Shown here: in pieces, positions 9,139 to 18,615 of the stretch
Layout of the letters: each line of letters starts with the position of its first letter
Position numbering within the stretch: the stretch's first letter is position 1
Origin: Pectobacterium peruviense
Lineage (GTDB): Bacteria; Pseudomonadota; Gammaproteobacteria; Enterobacterales; Enterobacteriaceae
Direction of reading: 5' to 3'
NCBI RefSeq assembly: GCF_002847345.1
Contig: NZ_LXFV01000032.1
Span: 28,888 to 92,887, forward strand
DNA: 64,000 nucleotides
Notes under the pieces: model-generated
Told to the model about the DNA's origin: nothing
Seen by the model: only the letters and a program-made list of their open reading frames with translations
Database searches by the model: none
Translations under genes and position numbers: made by a program

Positions 9139-9729
9139 CTATTTCAGCGACAGCAGCCGTTCAAAAACTGCGACACGGTAGTCGCGGAAATCGATATATC
9201 CGCCGTACCACTCACTTTGGCTGGGAGAGATGAGTTTCTCGATAAACCAGCGATCTCTCATAATTGAAACGAGCTCAATCACGGTCATGGCAAGCGCATA
9301 AGCAAACCACAGCGCGACAATAATCACGCCAAGATAAAGCCACTGCCAGTTGATTGCCATAGCCTGTTGCACCAACAAGATGACGGCGCAGATCTGAATC
9401 AACAGCTTTCCTGTGTAGGCTCGTAGGGAAAACGTCCTGATGCTTTCGGCGCTAAAGAAATACGGATTGGTTAATGATGTTCTGGTTTCACGCACGGGGA
9501 TACCGTGTACATAGACCATCCATTCGCTCTTTTCCTTAGGCAAGAAAGCGATGCCTTTTTCACTTAGACTGTGTAATCGCAGAGAGAGGATGACGGGGTA
9601 AGCCAGTTTCATCGCCAGAAGGTAGAAGACCGGGGCGCTGATACCGGCAACTGCCAGCGCGCCACAGAGGCAAATCGTAAAAAAGATCCTGACGGTGTAG
9701 ATAAAAAGGGGGGTTGATTGGTAGTTCAT
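9139..9729 (-). CDS. Uncharacterised inner-membrane protein
   Basis: This protein of about 196 residues begins MNYQSTPLFIYTVRIFF (an upstream ATG at 9762 would add 11 residues). Two hydrophobic segments lie near the N-terminus (around residues 8-45). A cytoplasmic-looking stretch SEKGIAFLPKEKSEWMVYVHGIPV follows, and a further pair of segments (LLIQICAVILLVQQAMA and WLYLGVIIVALWFAYALAMTV) comes near residues 120-165. I do not recognise the family. It stands alone between the lacI remnant and a palindromic repeat. Confidence 0.65.
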   Translation of the reverse strand: MNYQSTPLFIYTVRIFFTICLCGALAVAGISAPVFYLLAMKLAYPVILSLRLHSLSEKGIAFLPKEKSEWMVYVHGIPVRETRTSLTNPYFFSAESIRTFSLRAYTGKLLIQICAVILLVQQAMAINWQWLYLGVIIVALWFAYALAMTVIELVSIMRDRWFIEKLISPSQSEWYGGYIDFRDYRVAVFERLLSLK

Positions 9730-9748
9730 TTTATAAATCCATTTATAT

Positions 9749-9934
9749 CCGTCATACTTCAAGTTGCATGTGCGTTGGCTGGGCTACTCGGCACACTTAC
9801 GTGTGCCTCGCCCCGTTGGGGCCGCTGCTCGCCGCATTATTCGGCCCTACGGCCTCACCCCTTTGGGGTCAGCGCAAGCGCTGTTCAAAAACGCCTTGCC
9901 GTTTTTGTCCTGAAACTCGAATTATTTAGGTTAT
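9749..9934. repeat. Palindromic intergenic repeat (enterobacterial MITE-like element)
   Basis: The ends are imperfect inverted repeats (ATACTTCAAGTT at the left, the complement of AACTCGAATTAT at the right). The interior contains several small hairpins such as GCCCCGTTGGGGC. The first 32 bases recur exactly at 38575-38606. Elements starting with this ATACTTCAAGTTGCA motif are, from memory, common between genes in Yersinia, Serratia and Pectobacterium. It carries no gene and sits between two converging or separate minus-strand genes. Confidence 0.65.
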
Positions 9935-9981
9935 ATATACGGTGTTTTCGACGCGTCACTTTACTGCCGAATGTTTGATAA

Positions 9982-10440
9982 TTAAAGCGGCATTCTATAT
10001 TCGATAACGCCCGGTTTTTCTGCAACCCAATCATAAAGACGCTGCGCTGTTTTATTGGTTTCCTGAGTATGCCAATACAGGCGATCGCAGTGCTTTTCTT
10101 GCGCCTTTTCTCTCACGTACTCAATGAGTTTTTTCCCCACGTTTTTGCCGCGCTCGGTGGGATCAACAAAAAGATCCTCAAGGTAACAATAGTGGTTTAC
10201 GCCCCATGTGGAATCGTGAAAAACAAAGTGTGCGAAGCCGATAATGCGTAAACCTTCTCTCGCCACAGCACAGTACACGGGAATATCCGCTTTAAAAAAG
10301 CGATTCCAGGTTGTTTCCGTCACTTCATCGGTAAGCTGGACGTTATAGAACGTTTGATAACTTTTCCAATAGGGCAGCCATTGATCGTAATCATCTGACT
10401 CAACGGGGTTAACCATAATTTCCTGATCTGAATTCATCAT
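9982..10440 (-). CDS. GNAT family N-acetyltransferase
   Basis: The 152-residue protein reads MMNSDQEIMVNPVESDDYDQWLPYWKSYQTFY, followed by GNAT motifs: LRIIGFAHFVFHDSTW, CYLEDLFVDPTERGKNVGKKLIEYV (acetyl-CoA loop RGKNVGKK) and YWHTQETNKTAQRLYDWVAEKPGVIEYRMPL. The overall pattern matches the diamine/aminoglycoside-type acetyltransferase branch, but the substrate cannot be read from sequence. I chose the start at 10440 because GAGAG lies about 7 bases upstream; a further ATG at 10452 is possible. Monocistronic. Confidence 0.85.
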   Translation of the reverse strand: MMNSDQEIMVNPVESDDYDQWLPYWKSYQTFYNVQLTDEVTETTWNRFFKADIPVYCAVAREGLRIIGFAHFVFHDSTWGVNHYCYLEDLFVDPTERGKNVGKKLIEYVREKAQEKHCDRLYWHTQETNKTAQRLYDWVAEKPGVIEYRMPL

Positions 10441-10631
10441 TTTTACTCTCATGTTGTTAGGCGACAGGTACTGAAAATCAGGTTGGTATTTATAGCAATG
10501 AAATAGACGGATATACCCCTCCACTTATTAAGAGAGGTGCAGACCAATTAGGAGAAAGTGAAGGCGGGATTAAAGAGGCGTCCGCATCGACGCCCCTGAT
10601 ATTTATCTCATGTTACTGACAGCGCCGCGCA

Positions 10632-12485
10632 TTAGGATTTCTCTGGCGCTGAATGGACGAGCTGACCTTTGAAATACGTTTTGACCACGTTGGCACGATG
10701 AACCTGTTTGATCGGGACGTTAAACAAATGGCGATCCAACACGATCAAATCGGCGGATTTACCCAGCTCAACCGATCCCGTTTCTTTCTCTATGCCCATC
10801 GCTTTCGCACTATTGATAGTATAGATACGAATTGCTTCAGGCAGATCGACGGCTTCTTCGGGAGCCAGTGTTCCGGGTGCATCACCCAGCGGATTCTGCC
10901 GCGTCACCAGCCCTTCAATTCCGATCCAGGGAGACGGCGTTGGTCCACCGGCTGGCCAGTCAGAGCCGCCAGCGACCACCGCACCAGAACGTAGCAATTT
11001 AACCGTGGGGACAAAATCCTTCATGCGCTCTTCGCCAATGGTCACGACGCTGGCGTTTGTCATATCGGAAGGAAACCACAGCATCGGCGAGAGATCGGCG
11101 GCAACCCGTAACTGTGCGAAGCGTGGCATATCTTGCGGTGAGATCAAATGCGTATGCGCGATTTGATGCATCGGGCCATTTGGCCCATTAATTTTACGCA
11201 CTTGCTCAACGGCATCCAGCGCCAGACGGAGTGAACCATCTCCCGCAGCATGAAGCTTGGTAGAGATCCCTTGTTTATCCAGCTTGGAGAGAATCTCAAC
11301 AACTTGCTCTTTGGTGTAGTGGGTATCGCCGTGATAGTGATCGCCGTGTGCCTGAGTTGGCAGATAGGGCTCAATCAGCTTTGCGGTATGAGCCGGTGGA
11401 ACACCATCCAACACAAATTTAAAACGATCGGGGAAGAAATTTGTGGTGCGGTAGACATCGCGTCGGGCAACCAGCTCCAGACCCGCAGCGCCTTCATCCA
11501 ACAACTGCGTGGAGACGATCGAGCCGATAATACGCAGAGGCAGACCTTCTGCCCGGTCAATCTTGCTCCAGATGCGCAGATTGACTTCTGAGCTGACCGC
11601 TTCCTGCACGCCAGTAATACCTAATGACACCATCGTTTTGGCGGCTCCGCGCCCTGATGTCAGCCGTTGCTCTTCCGTGCGCACGGGGACCAGACTTTGT
11701 ACATGCTGGAACGAGGGGAATTCTTGCAACAGGCCTGTGGGTTCGCCCGTTTTTGCATCTTTAACAATGACGCCACCGGCTGGGCTAACGGACTGTGCGG
11801 TGATAGCGGCCAGACGCATTGCTTCGCTGTTAATCCAGCGGTTATGGTAAGAATCATCACGCAGAATCACCGGACGTCCGTTACTGACTTTGTCCAATTT
11901 CGCCAGTGCTTCAGCGGTAGAAAGTTCCGCCATACGCGGGCTGCCCCAGGCGGAACCGATCACCCATTCTCCCGGCCCGACTTTTTTCGCGCATTCACTG
12001 ACCTGACTCAGGATGTCATCCAGTGAGCTTGTTTGTGCAAAATTACAGGAATAAATATCTTCATAGCCACCGTCTAACGGGTGCGCATGGACATCATTAA
12101 TCCCCGGCATTGCCATGCTGCCGTTGAGATCAACCACCTGCGTTTTCGGGCCGATAAACTCTGCCGCCTGTGCATTTGAACCGATGAAAACGTAGCGACC
12201 ATCGCGTACTGCAACAGCTTCTGCCCACGGCTGACCTTGATTGACGGTGTAAATATGGGCGTTACGTAAAACTAAATCGGCAGTCTCTGCCGTTTCTGCC
12301 GCCATTAGCGTGGGTGAAGAAAAAAACAAACCTGAGACGGTGACAGCAAGTGCTGCGAGCCTAAAAGAAGTGTTTGTTGGCAAAGAATAATCGGTTGTCG
12401 CGTTGCCAGAAGATGGCGAGGGTGCCTTATTGGCGGTGTTTGGGGATCGGTTGTTAGCGGTGCGGTGTGCACTATTTTTTTCCAT
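10632..12485 (-). CDS. Exported YtcJ-like amidohydrolase
   Basis: A 617-residue amidohydrolase-3 family protein. A hydrophilic N-terminus of about 40 residues precedes a hydrophobic segment (LAALAVTVSGLFFSSPTLMAAET), which reads as a late signal peptide with an AxA-like site near residue 63. The mature enzyme has the DLVLRNAHIYTVN start, the metal site INDVHAHPLDGG, further conserved His (KLHAAGDGSLRLALDAVE and IAHTHLI) and GGSDWPAGGPTPSPW. Family members hydrolyse amides or cyclic amides; the substrate here is unknown. A GGAGATAT ribosome site precedes the ATG at 12485. The long pre-signal extension is unusual, so a later start remains possible. Confidence 0.85.
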   Translation of the reverse strand: MEKNSAHRTANNRSPNTANKAPSPSSGNATTDYSLPTNTSFRLAALAVTVSGLFFSSPTLMAAETAETADLVLRNAHIYTVNQGQPWAEAVAVRDGRYVFIGSNAQAAEFIGPKTQVVDLNGSMAMPGINDVHAHPLDGGYEDIYSCNFAQTSSLDDILSQVSECAKKVGPGEWVIGSAWGSPRMAELSTAEALAKLDKVSNGRPVILRDDSYHNRWINSEAMRLAAITAQSVSPAGGVIVKDAKTGEPTGLLQEFPSFQHVQSLVPVRTEEQRLTSGRGAAKTMVSLGITGVQEAVSSEVNLRIWSKIDRAEGLPLRIIGSIVSTQLLDEGAAGLELVARRDVYRTTNFFPDRFKFVLDGVPPAHTAKLIEPYLPTQAHGDHYHGDTHYTKEQVVEILSKLDKQGISTKLHAAGDGSLRLALDAVEQVRKINGPNGPMHQIAHTHLISPQDMPRFAQLRVAADLSPMLWFPSDMTNASVVTIGEERMKDFVPTVKLLRSGAVVAGGSDWPAGGPTPSPWIGIEGLVTRQNPLGDAPGTLAPEEAVDLPEAIRIYTINSAKAMGIEKETGSVELGKSADLIVLDRHLFNVPIKQVHRANVVKTYFKGQLVHSAPEKS

Positions 12486-12669
12486 ACGTTATATCTCCAT
12501 ATATAGCGTTTATTCCTCATTGATGAGGCGCTGCTATTTTTCGGCAGCGATGGAGAAATAACTGTACAGATTGTGCTCTGATTATCTCGATGAGCACGAA
12601 ACGCACATGATGTGATGATTTCCTTGGTTGATTGTTTACCGGTGACTTTTCTGTACGCCATAAAATGAA

Positions 12670-12700
12670 AAACCTCCGATAAATCGGAGGTTTATAATGG
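12670..12700 (-). terminator. Rho-independent terminator of ssb
   Basis: A perfect 11-bp stem AAACCTCCGAT/ATCGGAGGTTT with a two-base loop (AA) lies about 35 bases past the ssb stop. On the minus strand it is followed by TTTTTCATTTTA just below 12670, giving a T-run for ssb transcription. Confidence 0.8.
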
Positions 12701-12730
12701 AGTCATTGACAATAATCTCTAAGGTCAACC

Positions 12731-13294
12731 TTAGAAGGGAATGTCGTCGTCGAAATCCATTGGCGGTTCGTTGCTTTGTGCCGGAGCATTATTTTGTGAG
12801 GAAGACGAGTTCTGAGCTGGGCGCTGTTGAGCTTGCGCACCGCCGCTGAACTGGTTGCCGCCCTGCGGTTGTTGAGGTTGACCCCAACCGCCTTGCTGTT
12901 GACCGCCACCTGCATTGCCACCGCCTGCTGGTGCGCCGCCGCCCTGACGTCCACCTAACATCTGCATGGTGCCGCCGACGTTAACGACCACTTCGGTGGT
13001 GTAGCGTTCTACGCCAGCCTGATCGGCCCATTTGCGGGTTTGCAGTGCGCCTTCGATGTAGACCTGAGAGCCTTTACGCAGGTATTCGCCCGCGACTTCT
13101 GCCAGTTTGCCGAACAGAACCACACGGTGCCATTCGGTCTTCTCTTTCTGCTCACCGGTTTGCTTGTCACGCCAGCTTTCCGACGTAGCCAGCGTGATGT
13201 TGGCAACTGCACCACCATTCGGCATATAGCGGACTTCCGGGTCTTGACCCAGATTCCCGACAAGAATCACTTTATTAACGCCTCTGCTGGCCAT
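12731..13294 (-). CDS. ssb: Single-stranded DNA-binding protein
   Basis: This 187-residue protein begins [28 protein letters not shown] and carries the OB fold (residues 1-112). A Gly/Gln-rich disordered linker follows, then the acidic tip DFDDDIPF that recruits repair and replication partners. It binds ssDNA as a tetramer. The gene diverges from uvrA, exactly as in E. coli, with a LexA box in between. Confidence 0.98.
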   Translation of the reverse strand: MASRGVNKVILVGNLGQDPEVRYMPNGGAVANITLATSESWRDKQTGEQKEKTEWHRVVLFGKLAEVAGEYLRKGSQVYIEGALQTRKWADQAGVERYTTEVVVNVGGTMQMLGGRQGGGAPAGGGNAGGGQQQGGWGQPQQPQGGNQFSGGAQAQQRPAQNSSSSQNNAPAQSNEPPMDFDDDIPF

Positions 13295-13440
13295 GCTCGT
13301 CTCTCCTGATGAATCGGTAGATTTATTTTCTAAGTCTAAACGATCAATCTTACCATGTGGAAAACTCTATGTCATACCTGCGAAATAGCTTCAGAAATGA
13401 AAGTCAGATTTGCAGCGTTTGCAAAAGTAAACGGGTTTAA

Positions 13441-13460
13441 TACTGGATATTCATTCAGTT
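13441..13460 (+). promoter_or_regulatory. LexA (SOS) box upstream of uvrA
   Basis: TACTGGATATTCATTCAGTT has the LexA pattern CTG-N10-CAG (CTG at 13443, CAG at 13456). It lies about 90 bases upstream of the uvrA start and in the region shared with ssb. The E. coli uvrA box occupies the same position, so DNA-damage induction of uvrA, and possibly ssb, is expected. Confidence 0.85.
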
Positions 13461-13547
13461 TTTTTTGTGCCATAATTGTTCGTTTCGTACCGGTTCTCTC
13501 CGTTCGGGAGACGATGACAAACCGTTTTTATTCCGGGAAGTGTGTGA

Positions 13548-16382
13548 ATGGATAAGATCGAAGTTCGTGGTGCTCGTACCCATAATCTCAAGAATATCAA
13601 TCTGATAATCCCCCGTGACAAACTGATCGTAATCACCGGTCTGTCTGGTTCGGGTAAGTCATCGCTGGCGTTTGACACGCTGTATGCCGAAGGGCAGCGA
13701 CGCTATGTGGAATCCCTCTCCGCCTATGCCCGTCAGTTTTTGTCGCTGATGGAAAAACCGGATGTCGATCATATAGAAGGGCTGTCGCCCGCCATTTCTA
13801 TCGAGCAGAAATCCACTTCACACAACCCGCGCTCTACGGTTGGGACGATTACCGAAATTCATGACTACCTGCGCCTGTTGTTTGCACGCGTGGGTGAACC
13901 GCGCTGCCCAGAGCATGATGTGCCGCTGGATGCGCAGACCGTCAGCCAGATGGTGGACAACGTGCTGGCGCAGCCGGAAGGCAAACGCCTGATGCTGCTG
14001 GCACCGATAGTGAAAGATCGCAAAGGCGAGCACAGCAAGACGCTGGAAAACCTGGCCTCACAGGGCTACATCCGCGCCCGTATAGACGGCGAGGTGTGCG
14101 ATCTGTCCGATCCGCCGAAGCTGGAGTTACAGAAAAAACACACCATTGAAGTTGTCGTCGATCGCTTTAAAGTGCGAGAAGATCTGGCACAGCGGCTGGC
14201 AGAGTCGTTTGAAACCGCGCTGGATCTGTCCGGTGGTAGCGTAGTCGTGGCCGATATGGACGACCCTACGCAGCCTGAACTGCTGTTCTCGGCGAACTTT
14301 GCCTGTCCGGTGTGTGGCTACAGCATGCACGAACTGGAACCGCGTATGTTCTCGTTCAACAATCCGGCGGGGGCGTGCCCAAGCTGTGATGGTCTGGGTG
14401 TGCAACAGTTCTTCGATCCGGCTCGCGTGGTGCAAAATGCGGAGCTGTCGCTGGCGGGCGGGGCGATTCGCGGCTGGGATCGCCGCAATTTCTACTATTT
14501 CCAGATGCTGCGCTCACTGGCGGAGCACTACAAATTTGACGTCGATGCCCCCTTTGAGGGACTGAGCGCCGCGGTGCAGAAAGTGATTCTGTACGGCTCT
14601 GGTAAAGAGAACGTCGAATTCAAATATATCAACGATCGCGGCGACACCTCCGTGCGCCGTCATCCGTTCGAAGGCGTGCTGCACAACATGGAGCGCCGCT
14701 ATAAAGAGACGGAATCCACGGCGGTGCGCGAAGAGCTGGCGAAATTCATCAGCAACCGTTCCTGCGCCAGCTGCGGCGGGACGCGTCTGCGTGAAGAAGC
14801 GCGTAACGTGTTTGTCGAACAGACGACGCTGCCGCAGATTTCCGATATGAGCATCGGCCATGCGATGACGTTTTTCAAGAACATGAAGCTCAGTGGGCAG
14901 CGCGCCCAAATCGCCGAGAAAGTGCTGAAAGAGATTGGCGATCGGCTGAAGTTTCTGGTGAATGTCGGGCTGAACTATTTGTCGCTTTCCCGTTCGGCGG
15001 AAACGCTGTCCGGCGGTGAGGCGCAGCGTATTCGTCTGGCAAGCCAGATCGGCGCTGGGCTGGTTGGCGTCATGTACGTGCTGGATGAGCCGTCCATTGG
15101 TTTGCACCAGCGCGACAACGAGCGCCTGTTGGAAACGTTGATTCATCTGCGCGATCTGGGCAATACCGTTATTGTGGTTGAACACGATGAAGATGCGATT
15201 CGTGCTGCCGATCATGTGATTGATATCGGCCCCGGTGCGGGTGTGCACGGCGGGCAGATTGTCGCCGAAGGCACGATGGACGAGATTATGGCGGTGCCGG
15301 GTTCGCTGACGGGGCAATTCCTTAGCGGCAAACGCAAGATTGAAATACCGAAGCAGCGCGTACCTGCGGATCCAACAAAGGTGCTGAAGCTGATCGGCGC
15401 GAAGGGCAACAACCTGAAAGACGTCACGCTGACGCTGCCGATTGGCCTGTTTACCTGCATCACCGGTGTGTCGGGGTCGGGTAAATCTACACTCATCAAC
15501 GATACCTTGTTCCCACTGGCACAGCGCCAGTTGAACGGCGCAACGCTGGCAGAACCTGCCGCTTACCGTGAAATTCAGGGACTGGAGCATTTCGACAAAG
15601 TGATCGATATCGATCAAAGCCCGATCGGTCGTACGCCGCGCTCGAACCCTGCAACCTACACTGGAATTTTCACGCCGATTCGCGAGCTGTTTGCCGGCGT
15701 ACCGGAATCTCGAACCCGTGGTTATAACCCCGGTCGTTTCAGCTTTAACGTGCGCGGTGGACGCTGCGAAGCCTGTCAGGGCGACGGCGTGATCAAGGTA
15801 GAAATGCACTTCCTGCCGGATGTCTATGTGCCGTGTGACCAGTGCAAAGGCAAGCGCTATAACCGCGAAACGCTGGAAATTAAATACAAAGGCAAAGGCA
15901 TCCATGAAGTGCTGGATATGACCATCGAAGAAGCGCGTGAGTTCTTTGATGCCATTCCGGCGTTGGCGCGGAAGCTGCAAACACTGATCGACGTCGGCCT
16001 GTCTTATATTCGCCTTGGTCAGTCGGCAACCACGCTGTCCGGCGGTGAGGCGCAGCGTGTGAAACTTGCGCGTGAATTGTCAAAACGCGGAACCGGACAG
16101 ACGCTGTATATTCTCGACGAACCGACGACCGGTTTGCACTTTGCTGATATTGAACAGCTTCTTACCGTTCTGCATCAGCTGCGCGATCAGGGTAATACCA
16201 TCGTGGTGATTGAACACAATCTTGATGTGATTAAAACGGCGGACTGGATTGTCGATTTAGGGCCGGAAGGCGGCAGCGGCGGCGGCGAAATTCTGGTTTC
16301 TGGTACCCCGGAAACAGTAGCGGACTGCGAACAGTCCCACACCGCGCGCTTCCTGCGACCTATTCTGGCACGCGAAGCCTGA
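13548..16382 (+). CDS. uvrA: Excinuclease ABC subunit A
   Basis: A 944-residue UvrA. Two ABC ATPase modules are visible: Walker [16 protein letters not shown] with [16 protein letters not shown] and [13 protein letters not shown], and Walker [16 protein letters not shown] with [16 protein letters not shown] and [13 protein letters not shown]. Zinc-finger Cys pairs ([19 protein letters not shown]...CPSCDGLG and CEACQGDG...[10 protein letters not shown]) are intact. It recognises DNA lesions with UvrB in nucleotide excision repair. Start ATG 13548. The long antisense frame of nearly 490 codons inside it is a codon-bias shadow. Confidence 0.99.
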   Translation: MDKIEVRGARTHNLKNINLIIPRDKLIVITGLSGSGKSSLAFDTLYAEGQRRYVESLSAYARQFLSLMEKPDVDHIEGLSPAISIEQKSTSHNPRSTVGTITEIHDYLRLLFARVGEPRCPEHDVPLDAQTVSQMVDNVLAQPEGKRLMLLAPIVKDRKGEHSKTLENLASQGYIRARIDGEVCDLSDPPKLELQKKHTIEVVVDRFKVREDLAQRLAESFETALDLSGGSVVVADMDDPTQPELLFSANFACPVCGYSMHELEPRMFSFNNPAGACPSCDGLGVQQFFDPARVVQNAELSLAGGAIRGWDRRNFYYFQMLRSLAEHYKFDVDAPFEGLSAAVQKVILYGSGKENVEFKYINDRGDTSVRRHPFEGVLHNMERRYKETESTAVREELAKFISNRSCASCGGTRLREEARNVFVEQTTLPQISDMSIGHAMTFFKNMKLSGQRAQIAEKVLKEIGDRLKFLVNVGLNYLSLSRSAETLSGGEAQRIRLASQIGAGLVGVMYVLDEPSIGLHQRDNERLLETLIHLRDLGNTVIVVEHDEDAIRAADHVIDIGPGAGVHGGQIVAEGTMDEIMAVPGSLTGQFLSGKRKIEIPKQRVPADPTKVLKLIGAKGNNLKDVTLTLPIGLFTCITGVSGSGKSTLINDTLFPLAQRQLNGATLAEPAAYREIQGLEHFDKVIDIDQSPIGRTPRSNPATYTGIFTPIRELFAGVPESRTRGYNPGRFSFNVRGGRCEACQGDGVIKVEMHFLPDVYVPCDQCKGKRYNRETLEIKYKGKGIHEVLDMTIEEAREFFDAIPALARKLQTLIDVGLSYIRLGQSATTLSGGEAQRVKLARELSKRGTGQTLYILDEPTTGLHFADIEQLLTVLHQLRDQGNTIVVIEHNLDVIKTADWIVDLGPEGGSGGGEILVSGTPETVADCEQSHTARFLRPILAREA

Positions 16383-16399
16383 TATCGAGAGGCCAAATC

Positions 16400-16819
16400 A
16401 TGTGGACGCAATATGAAATCCGCCTGAAGCCGAAAGCCAGAGGCTTCCATCTGGTGACTGACGAAATACTGGCGCAGGTTGTCGCACTGCGCCAGATAAA
16501 GGTCGGGTTGATGCATGTGTTCATCAAACATACTTCGGCGGCGCTGACGATTAATGAGAATGCCGACCCCACAGTGCGGCAGGATTTCGAGAGCTTTTTT
16601 AATCGCTTAGTGCCGGAGGATGAACCGTACTACCGCCATATTTATGAAGGCAGTGACGACATGCCTGCGCATCTGAAAGGCAGCCTGCTGGGAAACAGCC
16701 TGACAATCCCCATCACCAACGGACGCCTGAACATCGGTACCTGGCAGGGCATTTACCTGTGCGAACACCGCAACCACGGCGGCAGCCGCTCGCTGGTTGT
16801 TACGCTGAATGGGGAATAA
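16400..16819 (+). CDS. yjbQ: YjbQ/UPF0047 family protein
   Basis: The 139-residue protein shows the conserved UPF0047 motifs HVFIKHTSAALTINENADP, HLKGSLLGNSLTIPI and GTWQGIYLCEHRNHGGSR. E. coli YjbQ has been linked to weak thiamine-phosphate-synthase activity; the true role is unsettled. In E. coli yjbQ also lies near uvrA, so this is backbone. It starts 17 bases after uvrA. The oldest CRISPR2 repeat begins 42 bases after its stop, so this marks one edge of the CRISPR-Cas insertion. Confidence 0.92.
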   Translation: MWTQYEIRLKPKARGFHLVTDEILAQVVALRQIKVGLMHVFIKHTSAALTINENADPTVRQDFESFFNRLVPEDEPYYRHIYEGSDDMPAHLKGSLLGNSLTIPITNGRLNIGTWQGIYLCEHRNHGGSRSLVVTLNGE

Positions 16820-16860
16820 CACCCTTGAAGCGAGTCGTACCAGCAACGTATCCCCGATAA

Positions 16861-17488
16861 GCCCTGAACTGCCTGCACGGCAGTGAACGGGGAGGCTGCG
16901 GGGATCTTCATCACTGCGATTTTCTAAGCTGCCTGTACGGCAGTGAACCCGTTACGCTCAAATATGGAGTCTATTTGCTTTTTCTAAGCTGCCTGTACGG
17001 CAGTGAACGATGGCTTGATGGCCCCCTGATAAGCTGGCTGTTTCTAAGCTGCCTATACGGCAGTGAACACAGTGAGTTCAGACGGTGGTTGTTAAAGCAA
17101 TTTCTAAGCTGCCTATACGGCAGTGAACCAGCGGATTCAGGCGTAGTGCGTCTTCCAGGTTTTCTAAGCTGCCTATACGGCAGTGAACATTTTGATTTCT
17201 CTGCATGACTTGCTCCGATTTTTCTAAGCTGCCTATACGGCAGTGAACCAAAGGGCATGTATTAGAACGCGCTAATAATTTTTCTAAGCTGCCTATACGG
17301 CAGTGAACGTGGCCAGTGCGCAAGGGTTGAGTGAAGACCATTTCTAAGCTGCCTATACGGCAGTGAACGTCCCTGCACTTAATGCGCTTGGTAGCGACTG
17401 TTTCTAAGCTGCCTATACGGCAGTGAACGTAGCCGCAGCCTCCACGGCCTCATTCAGCCATTTCTAAGCTGCCTATACGGCAGTGAAC
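16861..17488 (-). CRISPR. CRISPR2 array: 11 repeats, 10 spacers (type I-F)
   Basis: 28-base repeats start every 60 bases from 16861 to 17461, separated by spacers of exactly 32 bases. Read on the minus strand the repeat is GTTCACTGCCG-TATA-GGCAGCTTAGAAA, with the CTGCC/GGCAG stem cut by Cas6f. The two repeats at 16921 and 16981 have the loop GTACA instead of GTATA. The leader-distal repeat at 16861 is degenerate in its last eight bases. The leader is on the right (17489 onward), so transcription runs right to left and the oldest spacers are nearest yjbQ. Reading frames inside the array are artefacts. Confidence 0.98.
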
Positions 17489-17620
17489 GTTCCTATTTTA
17501 CGGTAGTTACCTAATTTTAAAAGAAAATAAACCATTTTTCCCGAAAAACCCTTTTTTATCATAGCGCTTAATCGATATTAAAAATCAATGAGTTACAAGT
17601 GTCCGTGAAAAAAGGGTGCC
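17489..17620 (-). promoter_or_regulatory. CRISPR2 leader with IHF site
   Basis: An AT-rich leader flanks the newest repeat. It holds a module bounded by CCC(T)n at 17549 and (A)nGGG ending at 17616, about 67 bases long. Inside it a perfect IHF consensus (WATCAANNNNTTR) lies at 17583-17595 on the plus strand, opposite to the direction of the array. IHF bending of the leader is known to be required for spacer integration in type I-F systems. The same module occurs in the two other leaders. Confidence 0.8.
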
Positions 17621-17655
17621 AACCCTGTGGCAACGATTTTATCTATTCTCGGTAG

Positions 17656-17726
17656 ACCTATGTTAGGTGCGTACATATGCCGCGGATATACAAGAGAACG
17701 ATTCAAATCTATACTTAACCTATGTT
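17656..17726 (+). promoter_or_regulatory. Putative vapBC operator repeats
   Basis: A palindrome ACCTATGTTAGGT at 17656-17668 is followed by a second ACCTATGTT at 17718-17726, both upstream of vapB. Paired sites of this kind are typical for VapB-VapC autoregulation. This is inference from position and symmetry only. Confidence 0.45.
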
Positions 17727-17775
17727 TTAGTCAGGCTAGCGGCTGGCTGAATTCTGTATTAAGAGGAGGTGCATT

Positions 17776-18003
17776 ATGCGTATTGTCTCAGTATTTAAAA
17801 ATGGTAATAATCGTGCTATTCGCTTACCGCGTGATATGGACTTTGAAGGCGTCAATGAACTGGAGATCGTGCGTGAAGGGGATACCATCATGTTGCGCCC
17901 AGTCAAACCCAATTGGCATTCGTTTCTGCAAGAAGAGCGCGCTGACGCTGACTTTATGACAGAACGTCAGGATGTAGTCGAAGAGGGGAGATTCGAACTG
18001 TGA
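17776..18003 (+). CDS. vapB: VapB-type antitoxin
   Basis: The 75-residue protein starts MRIVSVFKNGNNRAIRLPRDMDF, the swapped-hairpin AbrB/SpoVT-type DNA-binding domain of VapB antitoxins. The acidic C-terminal tail (ERADADFMTERQDVVEEGRFEL) should wrap the toxin. A strong AGGAGGT ribosome site lies at 17764-17770. Its stop overlaps the GTG start of vapC (GTGA). The pair sits between CRISPR2 and CRISPR3 and is transcribed opposite to both arrays. Confidence 0.9.
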   Translation: MRIVSVFKNGNNRAIRLPRDMDFEGVNELEIVREGDTIMLRPVKPNWHSFLQEERADADFMTERQDVVEEGRFEL

Positions 18004-18416
18004 GCCGTTTGTTCATGCTTGATACTAATATCTGTTCTTTCATAATGCGTGAACACCCAGCTGCGGTGATTGAAAAGTTGCAGCAATGCACATTGCGACG
18101 CGATCGAATCGTGGTATCAGCGATCACGTACGCTGAAATGCGTTTTGGGGCGGTTGGCAAAAAAGCTTCGCCGCGCCATATGCTGTTGGTTGATGCTTTC
18201 TGCCGCCGACTTGATGCGATATTACCTTGGGATAGCGCAGCGGTAGATGCCACCACAAAAATCAAAATCGCGTTAGCTGCCGCTGGTACGCCTATTGGCC
18301 CAAATGATACGGCCATCGCTGGTCATGCTATCAGCGTTAAGGCCGTATTGGTCACCAATAATCTGAGAGAGTTTGAGCGAGTGCCAGGGCTGATGCTTGA
18401 AGATTGGGTTAAATAA
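18000..18416 (+). CDS. vapC: VapC-type PIN-domain ribonuclease toxin
   Basis: The 138-residue PIN domain shows the acidic catalytic residues: Asp8 in FMLDTNICSFIM, Glu in ITYAEMRFGA, and Asp in IGPNDTAIAGHA. VapC toxins of enterobacteria cleave initiator tRNA; that target is not proven here. It starts at GTG 18000 inside the vapB stop, giving coupled translation. It is intact, so the pair is probably functional. It ends 47 bases before the oldest CRISPR3 repeat. Confidence 0.92.
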   Translation: MSRLFMLDTNICSFIMREHPAAVIEKLQQCTLRRDRIVVSAITYAEMRFGAVGKKASPRHMLLVDAFCRRLDAILPWDSAAVDATTKIKIALAAAGTPIGPNDTAIAGHAISVKAVLVTNNLREFERVPGLMLEDWVK

Positions 18417-18463
18417 TCTGTCAGACAGAGCTAGTGATATCTGGCGAAGTGAAAGCCCTGTAC

Positions 18464-18615
18464 TTGTTAAACTGCCTGTGCGGCAGTGAACTGGAACACC
18501 GGCGCACGTATCAATGAGGCGCTTTTCTAAGCTGCCTACACGGCAGTAAACCCTCGCTCGCACTCGCCCCGGTTTTGCAATGCTGGATTTCTAAGCTGCC
18601 TATGCAGCAGTGAAC
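18464..18615 (-). CRISPR. CRISPR3: degenerate array, 3 repeats, 2 spacers
   Basis: Repeats lie at 18464-18491, 18524-18551 and 18588-18615 and match the type I-F repeat with several changes: the distal one begins TTGTTAAACT on the plus strand, the middle one has GTAAAC instead of GTGAAC, and the leader-proximal one has CTGCTGCATAGGCAG, leaving a wobble in the stem. Spacers are 32 bases (18492-18523) and an atypical 36 bases (18552-18587). The leader is on the right. It looks like an old array that no longer grows. Confidence 0.92.

Noticed and set aside
9749..9934. ERIC element
   Set aside because: The sequence does not match the ERIC core; the ends fit another palindromic repeat family.
14514..15980. 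Long open frame of about 488 codons antisense to uvrA
   Set aside because: It lies wholly inside uvrA, has no ribosome site and a low-complexity His/Arg/Gln-rich translation typical of antisense shadows in GC-rich genes.
16971..17341. Short frames across CRISPR2 with repeated SLPYRQLRK or LSCLYGSE peptides
   Set aside because: They are translations of the CRISPR repeats, not genes.
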